From: Cyathus striatus
Lineage: Eukaryota > Basidiomycota > Agaricomycetes > Agaricales > Nidulariaceae
Direction of reading: 5' to 3'
Assembly (NCBI GenBank): GCA_025738555.1
Contig: JAOVFP010000008.1
Coordinates: forward strand, 744,001-808,000
DNA: 64,000 nucleotides
Shown: positions 45,556 through 57,600 of the stretch, piece by piece
Numbering within the stretch: the stretch's first letter is position 1
Layout: each line of letters starts with the position of its first letter
Notes under the pieces: model-generated
Seen by the model: the letters and a program-made list of their open reading frames with translations, nothing else
What the model was told of the DNA's origin: nothing
Databases searched by the model: none
Position numbers and translations under genes: made by a program

Positions 45556-45959
45556 TATTTGACAATAAGATAATAAGGCCGGCAAGCAGCAGGGCCCACT
45601 ATCTTACCCTATCGCTGTGTCCTGAAACACGTCAGTAAAAATGTAAAGGTATGGACAACGTAGTTGCATTAACAACAAGAAGACCAACAAAAAATACATG
45701 TCATGAATATAGAGTTTTGGAAGATAATAAAATGCACATAGAGGCGCAGACCACGGTGAAGAGCAGGAGGGCAGCGAGAAAGTAGATGAATGACAGGCAA
45801 ACAACAGGACCTCATATTCACTATGCTGTCCTCCAAACCCAATGATAAAATGTGATTCTCGCCAGCAGACCTGCAAAACCCACATTTGCCTAGGTCACAA
45901 TGTCTTCCTTATTGCCTCACCCCCTCTATCCATCCGCCACACTAACCTCCAGCCCCTGA
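45556..45959. other. Transposon-end-like sequence and spacer
   Basis: At 45569-45600 the string GGCCGGCAAGCAGCAGGGCC followed by CACTATCTTACCC resembles the element end at 7139. The rest is unremarkable; a 93-codon minus-strand frame has no support. Confidence 0.4.
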
Positions 45960-46870
45960 GGGAAACAGAGCATAAACGTGAGAGTGTGAGTGAAAGAGAA
46001 AGCACAAGAGAGCGAGAGGGAGAGAACAAGAGAGAGGCACCAAGAGAGGGTGTGAGAGGGAGAGAACGAGTGAGAGGCACGCAAGGGAGGACACGAGAGG
46101 GAGAGAATGAGAGAGAGGGCATACAAGAGAGGGTGTGTGAGAGAGAGAGCGTGAGAAGGACGGAACAAGAGAGAGTGCACGAGAACGAGGGAACGAGAGA
46201 GAGGGTGCAAGAACGACAGAACGAGAGTGTGTGTGCATGAGAACGAGGGAACGAGAGAGAGGGTGCAAGAACGACAGAACGAGAGTGTGTGCATGGGAAT
46301 GAGGGAATGAGAGAGAGGGTGCAAGAATGACAGAACGAGAGTATGTGTGCACGAGAACGAGAGCACGAGAGAGAATGCACGAGAACGAGATAACGAGAAC
46401 GAGAGAGAGGACACACGAGAGAGGGCGCTAGAACGAGAGAACGAGAGAGGGTGCGAGAGTGACAGGGCACAGGAGGGAGAGCACAAGAGTGGATAGTCCC
46501 TGCTGGTATTTAGAGGAGAGGAATAGGGAGCAGAGGAACGAATGCCATATTTGGGTATCGTTGCCTTTCTCTGTGGGGGGTTAATTTCATACGGTAAAGA
46601 AAAGGGGAAGGGGGTCTCACTAACTAATAGTGGATTGGAATGTATGATACCTGTGTTCCAGTTGAAAGGTAGACTACACTTGTGAGCCCGGTGTTGCAAT
46701 GGGAGTGTGGGTTGTTCATTTTAGAGAGGTGTCTGACCAGGTTTGTATAATATCTGTTACATAAAAGAACGAAGTGAGGGAAGGAGAGTGAGAAGAAAGG
46801 AAAGAAGAAAGAAAAGAGATGAGGAAGGAGGGAGAGAAGGAAGGAAGAAGGAAGGAAGAAAGGAACATAC
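45960..46870. repeat. Purine-rich (GAGA / GGAA) minisatellite region
   Basis: At 45960-46490 imperfect units of about 62 bp alternate GAGAGAGGGTGCAAGAACGA and GAACGAGGGAACGAGA. At 46770-46870 GGAAGGAAGAAA-type repeats occur. Long Ser/Leu/His-rich frames on the minus strand (up to 257 codons) are products of the repeat, not genes. Confidence 0.8.
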
Positions 46871-47317
46871 TAAACCAAAGGCCAACTCTGCACTGGCACC
46901 CCCTACTCTGCGTGCTGTTTCGGAATTGCGAAAATGAAAAACAGACTCTGGAGGAGAGAGTGGCAAGGAGCGGCAAGGAGAGAGGAAGAGAGCCGAAACA
47001 CGTTTAACGTTCACCTCCAGAGAGGATGAAACGTATTGTAAAGACCAAAACCTTCTCACATACGAAAACGCTTGCACAAACTGATGCAAACGGTTCCGCG
47101 TGGGTTGAACAAAGTAGGGTTTGGTGCGGGCTACTCCACGGGTTAGATTGGGAAGAGGAGAGGAGGAAAAGAGGAACGTACTTGAACATTGTTGCATGGC
47201 CTATGTTGAATCTTGCCTGTGAGGTTTGTTGATGGCATGGAGAGGGTAAGGAAAGGGGGGACCACCAGCAATATCGTCGATATTGCCAGGGGATGTGACA
47301 GCCAACAGCCAATGTTC

Positions 47318-47977
47318 TAGTGGTGTTGGGGTTTGGTTCTGAACCTAGGTTCGAACGCGAACCGCTCAAGAACTGGACATAAGTTCGGTCCTAAGTTCGT
47401 CCTACCGAGGGGAACCAAACCTCATGTCCGGTTCTTGGTTCTCCATACAGCAGTTTCCTCCGAACGCGTCCGAACCCACTCGGACGCGTTCGAACCCAGG
47501 AACATCGACGGTCCTGACTCCTCAGGCCCACGAAGCACATCAAAAATGAAGGAAACACTATATATCATGCAGGTATTGGTTCACACTGTTAATAAGTTCT
47601 ATCGCAGCTTCACTTCAAGGTGTAATAGAGCACTTAAACGGCTTAGGGTGACTAGTGAATCTGTCAGAAAGATACTAAGCATTGAGAAATTAATTTCTGT
47701 TTCTTAATACATGAGAATTACTATTGAAATGAAAGCACTTTAGTAATTCTCGTGAATATTACACCGCTAATTTTCTAAATAAGTTGAAACAAAAAAAGTA
47801 ACCTTGGTCCAGTTCGACGTTCAAACCCGCTCTGAACCTGAACCGGACCCCAGAGAACCTGAACCTCAAGTCCAGTTCTAGGTTCGGTGAAAAGGCCTGA
47901 ACCGGACCTCAGGTCCAGTTCTAGGTTCGGAGAAAATGGTCTCTGAACCGGACGGAACCGGACCCCAACACCACTAC
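47318..47977. mobile_element. hAT-like non-autonomous element (660 bp)
   Basis: Ends TAGTGGTGTTGGGGT and ACCCCAACACCACTA are perfect inverted repeats. Flanking 8-bp duplications are CAATGTTC (47310-47317) and CAACGTTC (47978-47985), one mismatch. The subterminal regions are dense in GGTTC / GAACC motifs on both sides, as often seen for transposase-binding sites. No transposase. Confidence 0.8.
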
Positions 47978-48229
47978 AACGTTCAGCAGGGTACAAATAA
48001 CGATAAACTTTTAACCATACCAGGCAAAGTCTGATCCGAAGCAATGCCGAGCTATCGGCCTGCAAAGAGCGTTTTCCAACGACCTACATAAACCCTACTA
48101 CCTAAAAAGGTAGTGGGAACTATAACACTCGCCTAACCTTATCCAAATTCTTATTTTCTATTACACCACAACTGCAGTAGTCAACATGCGTCATGAAACT
48201 TCGGCGGGTCGATGGGGAGTGCCCATTCA

Positions 48230-49200
48230 TCAACGTCAACCATGATGCACCCCCGTAAGTTCAGTGACTTTAAAGTATAGCCGCTTGCCATGGCAGGCAG
48301 CACATCCACCTGGACCATCTACCAGTACATGCTATTATCGACAAATAGCTCTAAATAGAGGTATTAACTCCCTTAAGACCTCTCGTAAGCTCATCTTCAC
48401 CAAAGCCAACATCGATATCCACATCATCGGCTCCCGTCCTCACCCTTAGAATTCGTTCGCACACGATGAAGTACGGGCGTACCTCCGGACCATCCCATTC
48501 CTCCTCACCATCTACACCCTCCTCGCCACCGCATTATGGACCCAAAGCACCCTACAGAAACACCCCGCAAGCACCCCATCTTCAACAAGCCTAAACTTTA
48601 CCCAAGCCTACACGGACGTGCACACCTTAGCATCCCATCCACACCCGTACAATTTGTTCGCGAACGATGACGCACTGGCGCACCTCCTCGAGATACCGCG
48701 GAACCTGATGGACAGGTAGGCATACCTCGAGATAGACGATGATATTAGGTCGACAGTTGCATTTGTTAGCGACAAGGACAGCAGTGCCAATTTCGATGAG
48801 TCTATTCTTCTTAAAGCTGATGGTATGGAGGGGAAAGGCGGGGTAATGTCTTATGTCTCCCCAGTCAGTTTTGAAGGATCTGATATTCTCATTAAAGTTG
48901 ATGGTACGGAGGAGGGGAAAGTCGGGGTTCTGTTGTACGTTTCCCCATCATCTACTATTAATCACGTTCGTTACTGAAGACAGCAGTACAGCGCACTCCA
49001 GCTCGGTATCCACCACTACCACAGGCGTAATGGACAATGCAATCGCACATGTCCGTTGTCTACTGGACCCTCTTTCTCCGAGTGCTATTTTTGGCTTCTC
49101 GATGACGAATACCAAATATTTTGGTGCCAAACTGTCGATGAAGGTGATATGGGCTTCACCCCATTTAGCAATACATTTTTCGCGGTGCAGCTTTTGAGAC
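48230..49200 (+). pseudogene. M28 vacuolar membrane protease, N-terminal fragment
   Basis: Readable pieces: NSFAHDEVRAYLRT (48450-48500), a membrane helix FLLTIYTLLATALWTQ, FTQAYTDVHTLASHPHPYNL, DDALAHLLEIP, a stop, AYLEIDDDI, FEGSDILIKVDGTEE and GVLLYVSPSS. These follow the order of fungal M28 proteases with multiple membrane spans (PFF1-like). The metal-binding H-x-D region and everything after it is missing. Stops and frame changes make it non-functional. Confidence 0.75.
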
Positions 49201-49439
49201 TTCTTGATACCTATCTGTAAATTATTTTCCCATGGCGCAACCTGTGCAGCTGATTGATTACGAAAACCAGGGAAATGATAGACGATGATAGTGGTCAGCA
49301 CGGTGGTTGCTCTGGTAACAAGAATATCGATCCAACAAATGAATGGTGAGAACATGATGTTGAAATAGGAAGAAGAATTTAATGCAGTCTATCTAGAGCT
49401 TCGCCGGGCGGATTATTTCATACACAACGCTCGGTGATG

Positions 49440-49745
49440 TTCACTGCCAGAGTATACGGTTCGATCCCGCTATATTTAAACGTCCACATAACGCCCACCC
49501 CCCGGTCACAGAAGACGATATATGGACGCATGTCGGTACACTGGATTGCTTGAATAGCCGATCTTTCATTGTCAAGGTAGTTGATGAACCACGGAAGGAT
49601 ATAGAGTGGGAAGGTAACGCAGGCTCTTTAATTGATAAGATAAGCATCGCTGTTTATGCATTTCATAGGTTATAGAATCTTTGATTGTATAGCCCGAGCA
49701 CTGGACATTTAACTTCTCTTTAGAACTTGCCAGTGCGCGTTGAAT
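49440..49745 (+). promoter_or_regulatory. Shared upstream module, copy 2 (before the aspartic protease)
   Basis: It contains ATCTTTCATTGTCAAGGTAG and GAACTTGCCAGTG blocks in the order seen before the GH43 and DPBB genes. A 60-codon frame through it (SFIVKVVDEPRKDIEWE) is also hinted at in the other copies, so the module may itself derive from a coding exon. Confidence 0.6.
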
Positions 49746-49902
49746 CAACACAGTGCAGAAAGTTGTGATGGTGTTCTCATTTGGAGTGACTAACTGCTGG
49801 AATCTCTCTCTGGTTGATTATCAACCAGTGAAAACAAGAATTTTTCATTTGGTAGTAGGTTGACTTTCAGAGTTAATAAGATGGTTCTCTAAGTGCTGCA
49901 TC

Positions 49903-51963
49903 TTGGTTACGCAACTTCTCTTTTATTACGCTTCTGATTCTTCGGCTCCCTCTTTGTCCCGCCTTTTCCTTCACCTTCCCCTCTTTTGCTGGCTCAGTTA
50001 TGATCGCTTCATCCCTTCTTTTTCCCTTTTCGTCTTTCCAGTGGTTCTGAACGCCGAACCTTTACATATAAATATCCAGCGTAGATCGCCTGTCGCCCGT
50101 GACATTGACCATTATACCCGTGTTGCGCAACACATAAGGGCAAAGTATGGTTTCGCAACCGCAACTGCCACTCGTCGAAAGCTAGATCGCAAGAGATCAA
50201 GTTCGTCGGATATTGCTATCACCAACTTAGTGCGTATAGCTGTAAATCTAATAGTGCTCTTTTGACAATAACACTGTATTTCGTCACTTACATAGAATGG
50301 AGACGTTAATTACGTCGGAAGTGTATCAATAGGGACTCCGTGAGTATTATTGCTCCGCATTTCTTTTCGCGTAGACAGTGTCTTTTCCCCCACTCCTACA
50401 AAGTTGTATACTAGCTTTCACGTTGCCATGCCATTGACATCATTTGGTTGTGGTTTGCCGTCCTGTTTTCTCATCTCGCTCATATAGTAGCATGTGATAT
50501 TTGCTGTGTGCTCGATATCCCAAATCTATCAACTTTTATTACGGTCGCTAATCTTATTATAGACCGCAACCTTTCAATGTTATTCTGGATACCGGGTCGT
50601 CCGATCTTTGGGTGGCAGACTCAGCGTGTAAAAACTGTAGCGCAAACACACCTCTATTTGATTCATCAAAATCATCAACATTAAAGCAGATAACTGTGAC
50701 CAACCCTTCAGAGACACAGATCCAGTATGGGTCAGGACAGGTCTCTGGTGTAGTTGTATCCGACACTGTATCAATGGGAGGATTTACGGTTCCTAACCAG
50801 ACATTCTGTATATTCTTAATTTGTTTTGAAACCAAATATCCTCATAATTGTATTTACAGTAGCGGTTGACGAAGTGAGCGAGGATCTTCTTAATGGCTCA
50901 GTCTCGGGAATCATAGGTCTTGCGTTTAGCGGACTTGCTAGCACCGAGGCGACACCTTTTTGGCAGGCCTTATCAAACGGAAATCAGCTTTCCACACCAG
51001 AGATGTCTTTCTGGTTGACACGTTTCCTCAACGATTCCACTGCTACTGTTGAAGAGCCTGGAGGCGTTTTCACGCTCGGAGGAACCAACTCAAGTTTATT
51101 CACGGGTGATATTGAATTCATCAACGTGCCCAATAATACCAGCTGGCAGTATATGTACTGGCTCTTGACGATGTCGGGTGTGTAGATTTATTCTATAAAA
51201 ATTCTAAGTTATTTATTCAGTTACAGCTATCACTGTACAAGGAAAGTCCATCTCTATTACCACCGGAGATGCAGCTCTCGCCGTCATCGACATTGGTACC
51301 ACTCTCATAGGTGGGCCGTCCGCTGACGTCAATGCTATTTGGAGTTCCATTCCGGGATCCAAAGAAGAACCAGACTCTGATGGAACGCCCTCTGGATTTT
51401 TTTCATTTCGTAAGCTAGCGTTAATTGCTGCGTTGGCATACACGAGTGCTCACAAAGTGTATCACCAGCTTGCAGTACAAATATAGAGGTCACTATGTCG
51501 TTCGGTGGAAAATCCTGGCCAATCAGTATTGCAGATATGAACCTAGGCCCTGTAGAAACTGGAAGTTCACAATGCGTTGGCGGCATATTCGACCTCTCTC
51601 AGGGAAGTAAATTTGAAAGTGGACAGGGGAACCCAGGCTGGATCGTCGGGGATACTTTCCTGGTACATTTCATCACAGCCTTTACCTGTATCTCTTCTCT
51701 GATGTCACTGCTGTTGTCACAGAAAAACGTTTACTCTGTGTTCCGTGCGAACCCAGCTTCCGTTGGATTTGCACAGCTATCTGACTTGGCTATTAGATCA
51801 GGTAGGATATCTTTCACAAGTTGGGGAGAGCGAAATCATTCATATATACTTCTTAATAGGTGCACCAAGTGTAGCATCTAAAACCTCATCTTCTTCCGGG
51901 ATCTCTTTATCTGTTTCATTTCTAGCAGCAGCTCTGATTGCAGTCGTGGTCAATGCGCTGTAA
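49903..51963 (+). CDS. Pepsin-like (A1) aspartic protease with GPI-type tail, 8 exons; N-terminus uncertain
   Basis: Exons end/start at ...50229, 50296-50339, 50563-50807, 50860-51177, 51227-51409, 51469-51662, 51723-51801 and 51860-51963; all phases agree. Motifs: propeptide-like HYTRVAQHIRAKYG, YVGSVSIGTPPQPFNV, first active site ILDTGSSDLWVAD, QIQYGSGQVSG flap, GIIGLAFSGLAS, second active site IDIGTTLIGGPS, PGWIVGDTFL, YSVFRANPASVGFAQL, then a Ser-rich linker and hydrophobic tail (FLAAALIAVVVNAL) typical of GPI attachment. The second site is DIG where DTG/DSG is expected. The first exon has no in-frame ATG. An ATG near 50008 gives a good signal peptide but is one frame off, so a small indel is likely. 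A secreted or wall-bound protease is inferred. Confidence 0.75.
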
Positions 51964-52089
51964 TGCCATTAAGCACGTACATCAATGCCAAATGTACCAT
52001 TTACACACGCAATTATCTCTGAGATCGCACATACTTATTATACCCTCTCAAATGCATGCTTTTGACCAACTTTTGATATTAGAATCCAG

Positions 52090-52385
52090 CTGTTTACAGT
52101 TGTTTAAATCCAAGGTCTTTACTTAATCGAGCTCTTCGACATCGCATTGGTAGAACACCGCACCATGCGAGAGCATCGTACAGAGATATTCAACTTCGTC
52201 AATGGAGTGGAAGATGAACTGAACAGGATAATTCTACCATACGTATATTATGCATCACTAACCGATGCTTTGTACATACTTACAAGTGTGACTCTCCTAT
52301 TGTCCACTGGAACCTCTTTCTCCGAGTGTTATTTCGGCCCCTCGGAGATGAATACTAAATATAATGGTACCAAACTGCTGATGGA
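52090..52385 (+). pseudogene. M28 protease fragment (NGEED region)
   Basis: EIFNFVNGVEDELN corresponds to the AIFNFNNGEEDGLN metal-site segment of M28 proteases, with two of the acidic residues altered. Short, with no upstream or downstream domains. A similar piece precedes the DPBB gene (59880-60234). Confidence 0.6.
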
Positions 52386-52389
52386 GATG

Positions 52390-52736
52390 ATGTGGGCCGA
52401 ATAGCCCATCTTTCATTGTTAAGGCAGTTGATGGATAATATAAGGATATGGAGCACTCCACTCATGGAGCCAACATGGAGCAGGAAGTGACTGGTGACCA
52501 TTGAAATATACACGATGGAGGGGCTATATCATTGAAAGGTGAACGCAGAGTAGATGTGATAAGATAATCATCACCGTTTGTGCATTTCTTCGGTAGTAGA
52601 ATATTTGAATGTAATGCCCCAGCACTGGTCATCTAACTTCTCTTCTAGAACTTTCCAGTGATGCGTGCCGAATCAGCAATCCACAACGAGATGTTTAAAC
52701 AGCTGGCTAATTGCTTGACCACTATTATTACACAAT
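52390..52736 (+). promoter_or_regulatory. Shared upstream module, copy 3 (before GH43-B)
   Basis: It contains CATCTTTCATTGTTAAGGCA, CCACTCATGGAGCCAACA, GTGACTGGTGACCA, CTGGTCATCTAACTTCTC and a TGTTTAAA box (52692-52699), 38 bp before the ATG. It is closest to copy 4 at 60235-60567. Confidence 0.7.
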
Positions 52737-54466
52737 ATGTGGTGCGCTCTAGCTCTATTCTCTCTTTCCGCTTTCCTCGTTGCATCTGCACAGGCGGTGC
52801 CTAATCCCTTCAATGTGACCGGGAACACTGCCGTACATGACCCCACCATGTGTCAGGATAAACATGGGACTTTTTTCGTCTTTTGTACGTCGTATACATA
52901 CACTACATGACATACGCGTACGCTTTTAACCACATCAATGCTCCGACAGCTACTGCACAAGGGATTTCCATTCGAACATCTCCCGATCTTGTCAATTGGA
53001 CACTTATCGGAACAGTTTGGCCTAAGGGTGCAAACTGGACAGATCCTTATACTCAGACTTCCAATGGGTTGGTCTGCGTTTACACTTTCCACTATTTAGT
53101 ATGACACTTCTACGTGCTAGAACCCTATGGGCACCAGACTGCACATACTTAAATGGAGAATTTATTGTAAAATGTTTCTTTGGCATGATGTTTTCTTGTT
53201 TCATTGACCAATTCTAGCTTTATTACTCTGCTTCAACTATTGGGTCGCAAAATGTAAGTGTTGTTCTTTGGAAAGAACTGAACCATGTTCTTACCAGATC
53301 TTTGGTAATGGTAGTCTGCGATATTCCAAGCCAAATCCGAGACAGGCCTTCCAGGTTCCTATTACATTTTCCGAATCACTCTTTGCTCCTCTTGATGCTC
53401 ATTAGGCTCTTGGGTGAATAACGGATTGGTAACTTCAACATCAAGCGCAAATGACTATAATGTGCGCTCTATATTTACATAAACTCAAGTCAAGCTCTCT
53501 TATTAGTCAACAATAGGCTATAGATCCAAAGTTCGTATAATATATCTCTTCCTTTCACAGAAGAACTTCCTCACCATTATCCGTTATGTAGCTTGATTAT
53601 TGGTAAGTGATGGTTTATCGTCCCAAAAATTTGGAGCTGATGCAATTCATCCTTGCATGTAGTTGGGGAAGAATGGTTCTTGTCATTTGGAAGTTTTTGG
53701 ACAGGTATCAAACTCGTAAGGTTTGTTCCTTTCGTCTTTGCACACTGTAATCTCTTTATCTCATACCTGTACACCATCCGCAGTTTGGATCCTAATACCG
53801 GCCTGCTGAAGGACAGCACCATGACTTCATTGGCTGAACGATCAATGAGCGCTGGTGTCATAGAAGCTAGCGTTATCTTCGAGCTTGGGAGCTATTTCTA
53901 CCTTTTCACGTCATGGGATAAATGCTGCCTGGGAGTCAACAGCACGTATAATATCAGAGTTGGACGGGGTACAAAGTATGCTTTTCCTGAATATGCAGCT
54001 AATTTTTTGTCTTAATTTTTGTTTAAGTGTAAAGGGACCTTATGTTGATCAAGATAATGTCGATTTGTTAGCTGGAGGCGGTACCTTGGTTTTAGCCCGT
54101 CATGGAAATGTAAGATATATATCTAATGTTACATGCTATTTCTCTTATTAATTCCATTGCAGATCATTGGACCTGGAGGCCAGGACCTACTACTGATCAA
54201 TGGAAAACCTATTTTAGTCTATCGTCAGTAGTTCACCATTACGATGGTTTATGTATAAGTATATTTACAACCATTACATTCTTGTAGATTATTATACCCC
54301 AACAGGTAGCTATGTAAGTGACGTTTAATTAATTTGTGTTTAATAATATTTACAATTTTTTAGTTGGGTATCAATAACTTGGACTTCTTGAGTGGTTGGC
54401 CGGTAAGTGTCGCATTTACCTCAAGTATGTAATAAATTCTAACCTACATCATAGATCGTAAAGTAA
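52737..54466 (+). CDS. GH43 endo-1,5-alpha-L-arabinanase, intact copy B, 15 exons
   Basis: Exons 52737-52884, 52950-53067, 53121-53166, 53218-53253, 53315-53354, 53406-53461, 53517-53530, 53592-53602, 53663-53720, 53784-53975, 54028-54109, 54163-54223, 54288-54313, 54364-54402 and 54455-54466 give 939 nt (312 residues) with every junction GT-AG and in phase. Signal peptide 1-20. GH43 landmarks: DP at 35-36 (base Asp35), ISIRTSPDLVNW, LWAPD at 91-95, AIDPN with Asp151, GSFWTGIKL, GVIEAS with acid Glu203, YFYLFTSW and LGINNLDF near the end. It is predicted to cut internal alpha-1,5 bonds of pectic arabinan outside the cell. Two exons are only 14 and 11 nt. Confidence 0.9.
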
Positions 54467-54649
54467 ACTATGCATGCTACAAAAGTTTCTATCAGACGTT
54501 GCGATGTCCATTAATCATAAGTATATTTTTCTCATTATATTATATATGAGAAAAGCATGTAAAATATAAGGAGAAAATTTTCGATGCTAAGTTTGTACAA
54601 CCCTTAGAGCAAACTAAGAGGTTGGCGCCGTGGCGGCATGGCGCGTGAG

Positions 54650-57600
54650 TCCAAGTTATTTACAGTTGTTTGAACCCAAGGATGCTACCTAATCGAGCTC
54701 GTCGTTGTCATCGCTGAGCAACACCTCGTGCTCACCATGTTCGACGATGACCACCACTATAACACCCATCCAACCATATTCAAGTTCACATCTTCCATTA
54801 CGTCACAGCTGCAATACTCAGCAACATTATGAAACATCAGCAAACTAATAAAAGGCGCCCATTCATCAACACGCATTCGCAGCCTGTCACTTTCTACAAC
54901 ACCCTCACTCCACCAGCCTCGACGAGGGCCTAGTCAAAGCGTGCCAGGTATCCCACCCACCTGGACCACCTCATTTCTCCTCACCATATATGCCCTCACC
55001 GCCACCTTATTATGGACCCAAACCACCCTACCGAAACTCCCTAAAGACCCCTCATTGCCAGGCTTCCCTCCTTGCATTACTGGAGCACCTTACCACGCGC
55101 CGCATGCGACGAACCGCAATATTCAACTTTAACAATGGAGAAGAAGATGGATTGAACGGGGCCCACACGTGTGTTGCGTTGTCTCTTCTCCTCTCTGAGT
55201 CTTTATCTCCCAACGAATCTATATGTATTCCTGGAATATCCGAGTCCCTGGTCCAAAATCTCACAAATTCCTTAACCTCGAAGGAGCTGGTGCTGGTGGG
55301 CACGTACTACATCCCCCCTTCCCCCCTCTTCACGACTAACCAAACACATATACAGCCACCCACTCCTCTTCCGCTCAACATCCCTGTCACCTATCAACAA
55401 CTGCATCTCCGCATCTCCACACGGAACCGTCATCTCAGCAGACAGATTTCTCAGTATTCATGAACGGATTAGGTCTTCTCCCCCTTTCTCCTGGTACCAT
55501 AGATTCTAACTAACACTTCACTCTTCTCTCGCTATAAGGAAACGATACTAAAATAGAAGGCGTTCTACTCTAATCGCGCATTCTACCACACAACACACGA
55601 CTCCATCCGCGGAGCGCAAGACGCACGGGGGAGTTTATGGAGCATGATGGATACCTTCTATACTACGGCGCTTTCGATGTTAGACATTATTGTCCCGTCG
55701 AACCGGTGTATTTCGATGGTACGCGCTTTTCGCTTTCAGGTGTGCTTGGAAGGTGGTTCGTGGCATTTACTCAAGCTTCAATGTTCCGATTTTATATTGC
55801 GCTTGATAGGTGTGCCAGGGCCGTTGATTCTCTGGGCTGCGACTGCACAGCCGGTGAACCGTCCAACTACCAGTTCCTCAGCTAAGACTTTCCTTGCTCG
55901 CGGGTGGATATCATTCTGGGTTTCTTTCTTTCTCAGTATTCTCGCCCAAGCTGCACTCGTGTTCGTGGTACTCAAATACAACCCCTACGTACGTTCTGTC
56001 ATCTCTTCTCAGTACCCTCATTAACATATCCGATAACACAGATCGTACACGTGCACCTGTACACCCTACTCACACGGCGGGCATTTGGCTGTCAGGTTCC
56101 GTGCTGTCGTGGAACCTGAAGTGTAACCTGTCATGTAACTTGTCATGTCAGATCATCAGCAGATCATCAGTGACAAGCGTCACAGAAAATTGAGCCAACT
56201 TACCAATTTCCAAAAACAAAGGTAACAAAATGCTACAACCGCGAAATCAGAACGGCGACAACGAGCTGGGTTAGATTACATAAGAGACCTCGGCTAGGTT
56301 TGAAAAGACAAGGCCGCATGTTCAATTCACACACAGCGCAAACTTGTAGATACTTAATGTTTGATTTTTAAAATGCTTGTTGCAAAGCGGCATTGTATCA
56401 AATTAAACAGATGATAATAAATGTATTGTAGCATTTTACTATACATTATACAGGTGATGATTGCTCAAAATATATTTAGTTTGTAGTAGGCTCAGTGGTT
56501 TTTGCTCAATGAACTGTAATGATCATTAAAAAATTCTACAGTTAGAAAGGCGTGTCAATAAACAAGTTATAAGCAGTCAATGTCTTAAAACTTAAAACTT
56601 ATTACACAAGCATCACAGCAGAAGAAAACGTATCTTACAGCGCGAGTGAATAGGGCGATGTGATATATATAAAATCAGACTGTATTCACAATGCAGGTTG
56701 ATTGACTATTGGTAAGTTGTACAAGTTTGAACAAAGTTATTTTATTTGCAGGAAGGTGGATGTTCAAACCTACGTGGTTGTAAAGTTTTAGCTTAGCTAT
56801 ATTTTAGTTGCTGTGTGTTCCGCTACATCATTTTTTAACATGTAACTCTGGCTTATCATTCTTTCTCGGTAATTGTAAATATTCTGTAACTATTTCATAT
56901 GAATTTTTGATAGCCACAAATACAATATTTAACCTGTAATGTGCTACTGCAGCAGAATAATTATTCGTGAAAAGAATGGCTGTTCTTCCAAAATATTGCG
57001 TTAACGGTGAATCGAACATGCAACCTTCTCATTTCGAGTGCAACTATTGTTGCTTACCTCATCTTTTCGGGCTCACTTTCACTGTTCCGACTTCGCGGTT
57101 GCCACAAGGCGAATTCTTTGTGCTCATCAAGTGCTCATGAACTAGTAAGCTGGTTCAATTTAACGTGACTTGTGTCACTGATGATTTGATGATGATCGAC
57201 TTGACAGTAAACCTGACAGGTTACTTGACTGCACGGAACATGACAGCTAAATGCCTGCCATGTCACATCCACAATGTCCCTCGCGTACCTTACCACAGTC
57301 TCATTCCTCCGCTTCCCCCCAGCCAGGATGAGTAGGAGGGTACTGTGGAAGTAGATGTACATGCTCACATATATCCTTAATGCGCTGTCCGCTTACGCGG
57401 TGTATAAAATTAAGATTGGGGGCGTGTTTTTTCTTGTGGGGTGGCATTCTTGCGTGGTGTTGGGGTGGGGGGTTGAGGTGGTGTGTGGAGGGGTCGCGGA
57501 TGCTGCTTCTGCTGGTGGTGGTGGTGGTGCTCGTGATGGGGTGCAGAGCTCTGAAAGTCCATCGAAGAAGGGAAGGAAGAAGAAGCTAACTGTGAAGATC

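Noticed and set aside
45895..46699. Frames of 136-257 codons rich in Ser, Leu, His and Pro
   Set aside because: They arise from the purine-rich minisatellite; three frames are open at once and no domain is visible.
57005..57060. tRNA gene on the minus strand ending GTTCGATTCACC
   Set aside because: The T-arm stem does not pair and no acceptor or D-arm could be found; only a B-box-like fragment within a transposon arm.
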